34,852 nt of DNA. Source: Candidatus Omnitrophota bacterium. Its GTDB lineage: Bacteria > Omnitrophota > Gorgyraeia > Gygaellales > Profunditerraquicolaceae. The stretch spans positions 1-34,852 of the forward strand of contig VGKG01000012.1 in NCBI GenBank assembly GCA_016867115.1, written 5' to 3'. A model generated the notes under the pieces. That model worked only from the letters and a program-made list of their open reading frames with translations. It did not search any database and had not been told where the DNA came from. Of this stretch, positions 6,756-14,534 are shown one piece after another. Positions within the stretch are counted from its first letter, which is position 1, and each line of letters begins with the position of its first letter. The position numbers and the translations under genes were made by a program.

Positions 6756-9059
6756 CTAGCACTTCGAATAGCCGCAGGCGTAGCACTTTACGCAGCCTTC
6801 TTCGTGGCGCAACGCCCCTCCGCAGTCAGGACAGACACCGACGATCTCTCCGCGGTCATCCAGGTCTCTTAAAGCCGACCCCGAAGCACCGCGGTCATCG
6901 TCATGGGAATGCTTCATGGCGATAGGCGTGACTTCCGCCGCGCCCACTGCCTGGCTGCTGATCAGCCTTTTCTCTACCACGCGGGCAATAGCGTCGGCGC
7001 AGGAGAATATCCTCTGCCCCTTTTCCCAGGAAGGCGAAGGGCAGCGGATATTACGCAGCTGTTCGATGATGGATTTGACTTCAACGCCGGCGCGGAAACA
7101 CAGGGATACCAGGCGGCCCAATGACTCAAGCTGACTGGCAGCGCATCCGCCGGCCTTACCCATCTGGGTAAAGAGTTCGAAAGGCTTCCCCTCTTCATCC
7201 ACATTGATGGTGACATAAAGGTTGCCGCAGCCGGTGGAGACCTTGGTAGTGGTACCGATGATCACCTCAGGCCTCGGCCTGGGAGTGACCTCTCTTTTGG
7301 CATCCGCAGCCTTCTGCTCCTGCTTGGGAGAACTACTTCCGACATTCAGCACCTGTTCTTCGCGGCTGTTGTCGCGGTAGATGGTAATGCCTTTGCAGCC
7401 CAGGTCATAAGAAAGCAGGTAACTCTTCTCCACATCTTCAAGGGTTGCGTCGTGCGGGAAGTTGATGGTCTTGGAGGTGGCGTTGTGCACGTATTTCTGG
7501 AAGGCAGCCTGCATGCGCACGTGCCACTCGGGGCTGATATCGTGCGCGGTGACAAATACGCGCTTCACATCCTCGGGGATCTCCTTGATGTGCTGCAGCG
7601 ATGAGCTCTCGGCGATCTTTTCCATAAGCTGACGGCTGTAGAATCCGCGGCTCCTCGCCACCTCTTCGAACAAAGGATCCACCTCGACCAGTTTGTCATT
7701 ATCCATGACATTGCGGTAATAAGAGACGGCAAACAGGGGTTCGATCCCCGATGAACAGGGCCCGGCGATGATGCTGATCGTTCCCGTCGGAGCGATGGTG
7801 GTGAGGGTGGCGTTACGCACCCTGACTGCGCCCTCTTTCTTGTCGTAGATGCTTCCCTTGAACGCCGGAAAGACGCCCTTTTCCTTACCCAGCTCAAGCG
7901 ACTTTTTATGCGACTCTTCCAGGATAAAGCACATCACCTTCTCAGCCAGCGCTACCGCCTCTTCGCTGTTGTAAGGGATATTCAGGCGGATGAGGAGGCT
8001 TGCCCAGCCCATAACGCCCAGGCCGATCTTGCGGGTAGCCTTGGTTGCTTTTTCTATCTGGGGAAGCGGAAACTTATTTACGTCGATCAGGTTATCCAGG
8101 AAGTGCACGGCAAGGCGTGTAACCTCTCTTAACTTATCCCAGTCGATCTCGGTGCGTCCGCCGGCCTTCTTGATCATGCGTTCAAGGTTAACTGAGCCCA
8201 GATCGCAGCTCTCATAAGGCAGGAGCGGCTGCTCGCCGCAGGGGTTAGTAGATTCGATCTTGCCCAGTTTCGGGGTGGGGTTATACTGATTGATGCGGTC
8301 TATGTAGATGATGCCGGGCTCGCCGTTCTTATGTGCCTGTTTGACGATCAGGCTGAATACTTCTTTGGGATTAAGCCGTTTTGTTCCTGTATGCGTGTGC
8401 GGGTCGATCACCTCGTACTCTTCGCTTTTTTTAAGCTTCTCCATGAACTCATCGGTGATAGCGACGGAGATATTGAAATTGGAGATGTGCTTGTCGCTGT
8501 CTTTGCAGGTGACGAACTCCATGATATCGGGGTGGTCCACTCTTAAGATCCCCATGTTCGCGCCGCGGCGGGTCCCTCCCTGTTTCACCGCTTCGGTCGC
8601 CGCGTCATAAACTTTCATGAATGAGATCGGGCCTGAGGCGATACCTCCGGTAGTCTTGACCACCGCATTCTTGGGGCGAAGGCGCGAAAAAGAAAATCCT
8701 GTCCCCCCGCCGGATTTATGTATAAGGCTGGTGACCTTAAGCGTTTCAAAGATCGACTCCATCGAGTCGTCGATGGGAAGGGTAAAACATGCGGAGAGCT
8801 GTCCTAAGTCCTTTCCGGCATTCATCAGGCAGGGCGAATTGGGCATAAACTCCAGGCCCGACATGATCCGGTAAAAAGACTCTTCGAGGTCCTTTACCTC
8901 TTTTTCGCTTCTGCCGTAGTTCTTGTCTGCTACGGCAATGGCGGAGGCCACCCGGTGGAATAATTCTTCCGGCGTCTCGATCACTTTTCCCTGCTCGTCC
9001 TTGCTCAGGTACCTTCTCTCCAATACCTTCAGGGCGTTCTCGGATAATTTTGAAGACAT
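6756..9059 (-). CDS. nrdJ: Adenosylcobalamin-dependent (class II) ribonucleotide reductase
   Basis: 767 aa. It makes deoxynucleotides from ribonucleotides with a radical generated from vitamin B12. The active-site triad is in place: N272, C274 and E276 in TNPCGEQPLL, with partner cysteine C91 in LSACFTLP and further C285. The loop GGTGFSFSRLRP and 'GTRRGANMGILR' are typical of the NrdJ/NrdZ type. The C-terminus ends in a zinc-ribbon-like CPDCGG...CVKCYACGYSKC tail that carries the redox-active cysteines. The ATG at 9059 follows GAGGTG. Promoter and tandem NrdR-box-like sites lie upstream. The enzyme works with or without oxygen; use of B12 means the cell must import or make cobalamin, but no B12 gene is seen here. 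Confidence 0.96.
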   Translation of the reverse strand: MSSKLSENALKVLERRYLSKDEQGKVIETPEELFHRVASAIAVADKNYGRSEKEVKDLEESFYRIMSGLEFMPNSPCLMNAGKDLGQLSACFTLPIDDSMESIFETLKVTSLIHKSGGGTGFSFSRLRPKNAVVKTTGGIASGPISFMKVYDAATEAVKQGGTRRGANMGILRVDHPDIMEFVTCKDSDKHISNFNISVAITDEFMEKLKKSEEYEVIDPHTHTGTKRLNPKEVFSLIVKQAHKNGEPGIIYIDRINQYNPTPKLGKIESTNPCGEQPLLPYESCDLGSVNLERMIKKAGGRTEIDWDKLREVTRLAVHFLDNLIDVNKFPLPQIEKATKATRKIGLGVMGWASLLIRLNIPYNSEEAVALAEKVMCFILEESHKKSLELGKEKGVFPAFKGSIYDKKEGAVRVRNATLTTIAPTGTISIIAGPCSSGIEPLFAVSYYRNVMDNDKLVEVDPLFEEVARSRGFYSRQLMEKIAESSSLQHIKEIPEDVKRVFVTAHDISPEWHVRMQAAFQKYVHNATSKTINFPHDATLEDVEKSYLLSYDLGCKGITIYRDNSREEQVLNVGSSSPKQEQKAADAKREVTPRPRPEVIIGTTTKVSTGCGNLYVTINVDEEGKPFELFTQMGKAGGCAASQLESLGRLVSLCFRAGVEVKSIIEQLRNIRCPSPSWEKGQRIFSCADAIARVVEKRLISSQAVGAAEVTPIAMKHSHDDDRGASGSALRDLDDRGEIVGVCPDCGGALRHEEGCVKCYACGYSKC

Positions 9060-9102
9060 ATCACACCTCGATATAGTTAAAAAGAGTTAAAAATACCAAA
9101 AA

Positions 9103-9131
9103 AGTATATCAGCTCCTGATTCTTATGTCAA
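9103..9131 (-). promoter_or_regulatory. nrdJ promoter
   Basis: On the minus strand a perfect TTGACA (9126-9131) is followed after exactly 17 bp by TATACT (9103-9108). The predicted RNA starts near 9096, giving a leader of about 37 nt with GAGGTG before the ATG. Confidence 0.85.
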
Positions 9132-9138
9132 GCGGAAA

Positions 9139-9154
9139 ATACAATATCTTGTAT
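9139..9154. promoter_or_regulatory. NrdR-box-like site, promoter-proximal
   Basis: ATACAATATCTTGTAT matches the known NrdR box consensus ACACWATATATWGTGT at 13 of 16 positions. It lies 7 bp upstream of the -35 of nrdJ. With the second site it forms the usual tandem arrangement. Confidence 0.75.
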
Positions 9155-9169
9155 ATTTTAGCATGAAAT

Positions 9170-9185
9170 ACACAATAAGTTGTGC
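9170..9185. promoter_or_regulatory. NrdR-box-like site, promoter-distal
   Basis: ACACAATAAGTTGTGC matches the NrdR consensus at 13 of 16 positions. Its centre is 31 bp, three helical turns, from that of the first site, as in characterised NrdR-controlled promoters. The nrdR gene itself is not in this window. Confidence 0.75.
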
Positions 9186-9212
9186 TAAGAGCGACGGGAG
9201 CGGTTTGAAAGT

Positions 9213-10238
9213 TTAACCGCCAAGCTGCCGGCAGGATTCCCGGATGATCAATTCGGTGGGCAGGAGCACTTTCTTGGGAGTAATGTTTTTCTTTAAAGTC
9301 ATAAGACGGTTTAATTCTTTTACGCTCTCCTCCGCCATCTTGATCAACGGCTGCCTTACCGTGGTCAACGCCACCGGCCCGTAAAGGCCGGAAGGGTTAT
9401 CGTCAAACCCCACGATGGATAGATCCCCAGGGATATCCCTGCCCGCTTCCCTGGTAACGCTCATCACCTCCAGGGCCATGGCATCCGAGGCGACAAATAC
9501 CGCCGTCGGAGCGTCGGCCAGTTTAAGCATGTTTTCCGCCGCGGCCCTCGCCTGCCCGCGGGAATAATCGGTCTTAAAAACGTAATCCTGCCTCTCCTTT
9601 ATATTATTCTTCTTAAGGGCCCTCCTGTACCCTTCGTAGCGGCCTGCCGCTGCCTGAGTGGAAAGGTCTCCTGAGATGTGCGCGATTCTTTTGTGCCCCA
9701 GGCTGACCAGGTAATTGACTGCATTCTCCGCCCCCCCCGCATTATCGATGGCAATACAGCTGGCATCGATGTCCTCTGCATAATTATTGATCACGACACT
9801 GGGCAGCCCCTGCTTCAGCGCTGCCTCAAGCTGATGGCGGTTGCCGATGATATCCGCAAAGATCACTCCTCCTATGCCGCGCAGGTCCAGGCCGGAGCGG
9901 GCATCAGTAAGGTGCAGCAGGAGGTCCAGCTTAAAGACGTCGCAGAGTGTGCCTATTCCCCGGATCAGCTCAAGGACATAGAAGGAATAAAAGACCCCTT
10001 CATAACGCGGGATGACCAGCGCTACGACATTGCTCTTTCCGGTAGCCAGCCTCTGGGCGAATATAGAAGGCGAAAACTTAAGCTCTTTAATGGCACCTAA
10101 GACCTTAAGCCGGTTCTTCTCCTTGACGCTGGGGAACTTGTTGATCACGCGCGAGACCGTAGTAATGGATACTCCGGCGAGGCGGGCAACATCTTCAATA
10201 GAGACGGTTTTGGAGGGCGTCTTTTTAATGCGGACCAT
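9213..10238 (-). CDS. LacI family transcriptional regulator
   Basis: 341 aa. Residues 12-60 form the LacI DNA-binding head: VSIEDVARLAGVSITTVSRV, followed by the hinge helix region SPSIFAQRLATGKSN. The rest is a periplasmic-binding-protein-like sugar-sensing domain ('ALVIPRYEGVFYSFYVLELIRG', 'HISGDLSTQAAAGRYEGYRRAL', 'VGFDDNPSGLYGPVALTTVRQP'). It likely represses sugar genes in the neighbouring cluster, but the effector cannot be read from sequence. A palindrome AAACGTTT with the central CG common in LacI-family operators lies just before its own start, suggesting autoregulation. It lies 69 bp downstream of the coiled-coil gene. Confidence 0.93.
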   Translation of the reverse strand: MVRIKKTPSKTVSIEDVARLAGVSITTVSRVINKFPSVKEKNRLKVLGAIKELKFSPSIFAQRLATGKSNVVALVIPRYEGVFYSFYVLELIRGIGTLCDVFKLDLLLHLTDARSGLDLRGIGGVIFADIIGNRHQLEAALKQGLPSVVINNYAEDIDASCIAIDNAGGAENAVNYLVSLGHKRIAHISGDLSTQAAAGRYEGYRRALKKNNIKERQDYVFKTDYSRGQARAAAENMLKLADAPTAVFVASDAMALEVMSVTREAGRDIPGDLSIVGFDDNPSGLYGPVALTTVRQPLIKMAEESVKELNRLMTLKKNITPKKVLLPTELIIRESCRQLGG

Positions 10239-10245
10239 TTATATA

Positions 10246-10253
10246 AAACGTTT
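10246..10253. promoter_or_regulatory. Possible LacI-family operator before the regulator's own start
   Basis: AAACGTTT is a perfect 8-bp palindrome centred on CG, 7 bp upstream of the ATG of the LacI-type gene. LacI-family operators usually have a central CG. No matching second copy was found by eye before the sugar genes, so this is weak support. Confidence 0.35.
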
Positions 10254-10307
10254 AGCTCGTAGTAGTAGTAAAAGCTTCTTCTGTGAGCCGAGAGCTAAGA
10301 GCGAAAA

Positions 10308-11471
10308 CTATCTGACCGTATCGCCGATTGCCACCGGCGTCATTTCCTTCTTTATATCGCAGGCGGAGATATTCTTGCGCAGCTGTATGACCTCGACCAT
10401 CGCCACTGCCTGGCCGTCACGGTATATCTGGAACCTGTCTCCCATCTTGGCGCCTGCCTCTTCTCCGAGGTCCACGATCACGAAATTATTGTCTCTGTTT
10501 ACAGCCAGGACCTTGCCGCTGAGCCTCGAAGTGACGTCAATTACCGGAGGTTCCTGCTGCGGATAGACCACTATCGGAGGAAGCTCTACCGATCCACTCT
10601 TTGCCGCGGCCTCAGCCGGGGCCTCGCCCCTGCGGATGGCGTCCAGCTGTTCCTTGAGGCTGCCCACCTGAGAAGCCCTTTCCAGCAGCATGGTTTCGAT
10701 ATCGGTGAGCCTGCGTTCGACGCTGTCTTTCTTGTCCTGAAGATCCTGAAGTTTCTTCTCCAGGGTGATCTTGCGGTTATTCAGGCCCTTTAACTGGCGC
10801 AGGAGCAGCGTATTCTCGGTCCTGGCCTGCTTGAGGTCTATCTGGATCTGCATCTTGTCGTTTCTCTCTCTGACCAATTCCTGGGAGATGCTGTCCATCA
10901 GCTTCTTATTGTAGTTTAGCTGACGATCCAGGTCTTCTTTTTCGGTCTTCAGGGTGCTCAGGTCCAGCTCCATGGAGGAGCGGTCGCGCTGCAGCTGTTC
11001 GTTATTGATCTGCAGCGACTTTAGCTCTTCGCGCACCTTGTCCAGCTGGAACTCAAGGTCTGTCTTTGCCTTTAGGACCGCTGCCCAGTAAGCCTCGTTC
11101 GCATCCCTTGAGGGCGTAACCAGGCTTGTCGCCGCCGGCTGCGTTGCTGCCGGCTGTGCCTGTCTTTCTTTCAGCTTTTTTAGCAGCTCATCCCTGGCCT
11201 GGTTGACTAACTCGTATTTTCTCTGCAGCTCGTCCCTTTCGCGGCCGATGCCTTCAAGCTGCTGGCGCAAAGTCGAGACCCTGCCCTCTGCCGCGCTGGC
11301 CCTGCTCTTGGCGCTATCCAGCTCTCCCTGCATAGCCTCGACCTGTTTCTTGGCGGTATCCAGGTCTTTGGTTAATTTCTGATTGGTACTCAGTGCCCCC
11401 ATATAAAGCACCAGGAAAAATACCGATACGATGATGAGTCCGATCAAAATGAATTTCGTCTTCTGTTCCAT
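10308..11471 (-). CDS. Membrane-anchored coiled-coil protein with small C-terminal beta domain
   Basis: 387 aa. A single membrane helix (about residues 7-25, FILIGLIIVSVFFLVLYMG) is followed by a long coiled coil (about 30-275). The coiled coil is rich in L/E/K/Q heptads and broken by an Ala/Pro linker near residue 107-118. After a Pro-rich stretch ('VELPPIVVYPQQEPPVIDVT'), residues 318-387 form a compact domain, 'GKVLAVNRDNNFVIVDLGEE...GDRFQIYRDGQ...AIGDTVR'. That domain resembles the FlgT C-terminal/SH3-like beta barrel seen in cell-envelope proteins. The ATG at 11471 has a strong AGGAGG. It lies 34 bp after the ROK gene. A role in envelope structure or scaffolding is a guess from architecture; no enzyme motif is visible. 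Confidence 0.8.
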   Translation of the reverse strand: MEQKTKFILIGLIIVSVFFLVLYMGALSTNQKLTKDLDTAKKQVEAMQGELDSAKSRASAAEGRVSTLRQQLEGIGRERDELQRKYELVNQARDELLKKLKERQAQPAATQPAATSLVTPSRDANEAYWAAVLKAKTDLEFQLDKVREELKSLQINNEQLQRDRSSMELDLSTLKTEKEDLDRQLNYNKKLMDSISQELVRERNDKMQIQIDLKQARTENTLLLRQLKGLNNRKITLEKKLQDLQDKKDSVERRLTDIETMLLERASQVGSLKEQLDAIRRGEAPAEAAAKSGSVELPPIVVYPQQEPPVIDVTSRLSGKVLAVNRDNNFVIVDLGEEAGAKMGDRFQIYRDGQAVAMVEVIQLRKNISACDIKKEMTPVAIGDTVR

Positions 11472-11505
11472 TGGCCCTCCTAAGTAATTTGCCCCAGACC
11501 CCGGG

Positions 11506-12741
11506 CTACCATAACTGAGCGAATAATTTCTGCATCACGATGCTGGCAGCGCCCAGCGCCACAGCATTCTCTCTTAACTGCGAATAGGTGATCTTTAAGT
11601 CATCCGTTGCCTCGCGGAAAGCCCATTCCCTGGCCGTCTGATTCACCTTATTCAAGAAATCTTCCCCTGCCTCCTCCAATCCCCCGCCGATGATGACGAT
11701 CTGGGGGTTAAGCAGGTTTACGAGGGAGGCGATCTTTATCCCTAATCTCTTGGCAGCGCGCGCAAGTGCTGCCTTTGCGGTATCATCCCCGGCACGGTTG
11801 GCGATAAACACGCTTCTTAAATCCAGGTTGTCGATATTGCTTGCGGTGAGCTTAAAAAAGTTCTCGGCCTTTACGGGGTCTGCCATAAGCTGCGCCCTCA
11901 CGTCATCGACCATCCCCAGGTCCAGCTCCCAGCGTTTCAGGAAACAGTTATTGCCCGCCTCGCAATTAAAGAGGTCCTGCTCCTTGAAATTATAGACGGA
12001 GGTCTCACCGGCATACCCCTGCGAGCCGCGGTAGACTTCGCCGTTGATCAGGATGCCGCAGCCGACTCCCGAAAACATATAAAGGCAATTCTGATAATCC
12101 TGGTCTAACCCCAGCCAGTGCTCGCCGAAACAGGCGGAGGTGGCGTCATTCTCGATCAAAGTGGGAAGGCTGAACTCTTTTTCCATCAGGTCGCGTAAGG
12201 GCAGGTCAACCGAAGCGTAAGTGTAGTAGTGGTTCATCTTCTGCGGCCAGTGGATGGTGCCGGTCTCTTTATTGATCAGGCCGGCGATGCCGATGCCGAT
12301 GCCGCGGATCTTGGGGGTGTATTCTTTGGAACGCCTTAAGATCTCGCGCACGATCTCAAGCAGGCATTCGGAGATCTCTTTTACCGAAGCCTTGGGCCTG
12401 ACCACCTGAGTCTTGGTGACGATATTACCTTTCAGGTCTACGAGCAGGCCGACCATGTTCATGAGGTTTAGCCCCGCTCCGATCACAAAACCCGCCTGGG
12501 GATTCAGGTCCAGGAGCACGGGGCGCCTGCCGCCCTCAGAGACATCCAGCTCTTTTTCAAAGACAAGGTTGCGTTTTATGAACTCGTCGATATAATTGGA
12601 GACAGTCACCACATTGATGCCCATCTCTTTGGAGATATCCGGCCGGCTGATGGGGCCGCGCCTGCGCAATATCTCCAGGATATCGATATTACGCTTCTCT
12701 TTTTCGCTGAGCAGTTCTTTTTGGAAGTCTATCGCGCGCAT
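11506..12741 (-). CDS. ROK family transcriptional regulator (NagC/XylR type)
   Basis: 411 aa. An N-terminal winged helix-turn-helix (about residues 18-65, 'ILRRRGPISRPDISKEMGINVVTVSNYID') is fused to a ROK sugar-kinase-like domain. ROK features are 'GIGIGIAGLINKETGTIHWP', 'LIENDATSACFGEHW' (the END aspartate is the kinase base), 'GVGCGILINGEVYRGSQGYAGE' and 'IVIIGGGLEEAGEDFL'. The zinc motif is reduced: only C-x5-C in NCEAGNNCF remains where most ROK proteins have three Cys and one His. Such proteins repress sugar-uptake or catabolic genes until a sugar binds. The adjacent glycosidase and transporter genes are the natural candidates. Its own promoter carries a palindrome, consistent with autoregulation. 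Confidence 0.9.
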   Translation of the reverse strand: MRAIDFQKELLSEKEKRNIDILEILRRRGPISRPDISKEMGINVVTVSNYIDEFIKRNLVFEKELDVSEGGRRPVLLDLNPQAGFVIGAGLNLMNMVGLLVDLKGNIVTKTQVVRPKASVKEISECLLEIVREILRRSKEYTPKIRGIGIGIAGLINKETGTIHWPQKMNHYYTYASVDLPLRDLMEKEFSLPTLIENDATSACFGEHWLGLDQDYQNCLYMFSGVGCGILINGEVYRGSQGYAGETSVYNFKEQDLFNCEAGNNCFLKRWELDLGMVDDVRAQLMADPVKAENFFKLTASNIDNLDLRSVFIANRAGDDTAKAALARAAKRLGIKIASLVNLLNPQIVIIGGGLEEAGEDFLNKVNQTAREWAFREATDDLKITYSQLRENAVALGAASIVMQKLFAQLW

Positions 12742-12867
12742 AAAAGCCTATATAGAATAACGGCCAGCTGGCTGTAAGTTAGTTTCCTGTAACCCGGACA
12801 ACTCTTAGCAACAAACTGGCCATTAGTTAATAATTTATTTAATGATTTATGATGATAACTTTCTTTC

Positions 12868-12896
12868 TTTATACTACGAAACAAAGTATAAGTCAA
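12868..12896 (-). promoter_or_regulatory. ROK gene promoter with embedded palindromic operator
   Basis: On the minus strand TTGACT (12891-12896) and TATAAA (12868-12873) are 17 bp apart. Within the spacer a 21-bp inverted repeat TATACT-N9-AGTATA (12870-12890) overlaps the -10, the place where a repressor would block polymerase. The predicted leader is about 120 nt and AT-rich, with no gene in it. Confidence 0.7.
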
Positions 12897-12935
12897 GTAT
12901 TTTTAATAATTAATGGAATTTGAAGGCGGGCGGCG

Positions 12936-14534
12936 CTAGCGGACATCCACTATCGCTATGCCGCGGTCGATTATACCGACGGGAGAGGTGACCACAAGGA
13001 ATACCACCTTGGTGCCGGGTGTCGGGTATTTTGTCCTGAGGGCGGGCTTATCTCCGGGGGGGGTCTCGCTTGCCAGGTCCCCTGACCATAGATATTGTAG
13101 CACTACCTGCATGCAGCCACTCTCTGTTGTATAGGCGCTCGATGAGATTTCGACATCGCTCTCGGGCTTGGCCGGATTCGGGGCTACTGCCGTCTCCACT
13201 TTGCTCATATCAAAATTACCGGACTCTTCCTTCAGGGAGGCGTCCAGAAAAGTATCCAGGTTGTATTCCAGGGGCTTTCTTTCATTGATCTCTTTGAGCC
13301 GCTCTTTGGCAAGGGCAACGGTATCCGCGAAGCCGTCTTTAGCTTTTTCAACCAAAGCCGTATAATATTTTTTGGCTCCTTCGAAATCGTCCTGCCATTG
13401 CAAAAGAAGCCCCAGATGATATAAGGAAGATATGGCCCAGGGATCGGCTTCTTCTTTTTTTGCCAGCTTCTTAAAATAGTCCTCTCCCTCTTTAGCGTTC
13501 CTCAATATATAGGTAAAGATGACCCCGGTCTTAAAATCCGCTTCATCCGCATAAGTGGAACCGGGGTAAAATCCGGTCAGCTGCACAAAGTAATCCTTGG
13601 CTTTGGCATAGTCTTTGGCTTTCTCTAAATTATTGGCGCGCAAATACATTAATTCCTGGTCAAAAACCTCTTTCCCTCCCAGCTCCTCTACTTTCATAAA
13701 GACCTTTTCCGCATAAAGCGGATCGTTCGGTTTATCGGGCTGATAGGAAAATTGCCTGGCCAGCCCGGTTAAAACAGGCAAGGCCTTTTCTTTGGGCCCT
13801 GCCTTGATCACCCTTTCAATATAAGCGTCGTAGATAGTCTCTGCCAATCCCAGGTTTCCCTGACTGAAAAAACCCGCAGCCAGCCGTTCTAAATCCGGGG
13901 TATCGGAATCCGGGGAGATGACTTTTTGCGCATAAAGCCTGTACAACTCTTTGGATCTCGATTTTTCACCGTATCCGGAAAGGATATCCGCTGCCTCCCT
14001 TAAAGGCTCGTAATCCTTGGCGCTCTTTGCGTATTCGCCAAGCGCGCCGGTCAGGGCAATAAGCGATTCTTCGGCAAAAGCATCCTGCTGGTCCTGATGG
14101 AACTGCCATAAGGCTAAACGGCTGTAGATCTGCGCGCTGTCAGCCGGCGTAGTGGCATCAATGGCAGCCTGCGCGCAAGACACCAGGTCCTCGCGGTAGG
14201 CATTGCCCTCGTTAAAATATTCATCCCAGAGCTGCTGCTCTTCCAGGTACTTAAGCTGCCGGTAGCGGGTGAGCGCAATATAGTAGTTTGCGCAAGGGGC
14301 GACAGATTTATTCTTCTCGGTAAGGGTTTTTAAATAAGCGGCGAACTCGTTGTATTTATTTTCTCTTACATATTCATCCATCACCGCTCTAAAGCAGGGG
14401 CAGTTGCCCTCAAACTCCTTTAGCTCTTCAATCTGCTTTTTGCAATCGGCAGCTGCCTCCTCTTTGGCAAAAGAGAAACCGCAGGCCAATAAAGTTGAAC
14501 TTAATACTAAAATGAGAAGATTGGATTTTTTCAT
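12936..14534 (-). CDS. Secreted TPR-repeat protein
   Basis: 532 aa with a clear signal peptide (MKKSNLLILVLSSTLLACGF, cleavage near FAKEE). The mature part is a helical repeat protein with TPR/SEL-like units. Examples are 'FFSQGNLGLAETIYDAYI', 'YLRANNLEKAKDYAKAKDYF', 'GVIFTYILRNAKEGEDYFKKL' and 'YHLGLLLQWQDDFEGAKKYY', at about residues 200-400. The C-terminal ~100 residues are different and beta-rich ('VEISSSAYTTESGCMQVVLQYL'). The ATG overlaps the stop of the glycosidase gene as ATGA, preceded by GGGGAAGAG, so the two are co-translated. It may act as a periplasmic scaffold for glycan handling; this is inference from context. Confidence 0.8.
   Translation of the reverse strand: MKKSNLLILVLSSTLLACGFSFAKEEAAADCKKQIEELKEFEGNCPCFRAVMDEYVRENKYNEFAAYLKTLTEKNKSVAPCANYYIALTRYRQLKYLEEQQLWDEYFNEGNAYREDLVSCAQAAIDATTPADSAQIYSRLALWQFHQDQQDAFAEESLIALTGALGEYAKSAKDYEPLREAADILSGYGEKSRSKELYRLYAQKVISPDSDTPDLERLAAGFFSQGNLGLAETIYDAYIERVIKAGPKEKALPVLTGLARQFSYQPDKPNDPLYAEKVFMKVEELGGKEVFDQELMYLRANNLEKAKDYAKAKDYFVQLTGFYPGSTYADEADFKTGVIFTYILRNAKEGEDYFKKLAKKEEADPWAISSLYHLGLLLQWQDDFEGAKKYYTALVEKAKDGFADTVALAKERLKEINERKPLEYNLDTFLDASLKEESGNFDMSKVETAVAPNPAKPESDVEISSSAYTTESGCMQVVLQYLWSGDLASETPPGDKPALRTKYPTPGTKVVFLVVTSPVGIIDRGIAIVDVR

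Noticed and set aside
9060-9212. Cobalamin riboswitch before nrdJ
   Set aside because: The predicted leader is only about 37 nt and no B12-box-like sequence is visible. The tandem NrdR-like sites explain the conserved-looking palindromes.
9200-9220. Terminator at the end of the LacI-type gene
   Set aside because: GCGGTT/AACCGC forms a 6-bp stem, but no T-run follows on the minus strand.
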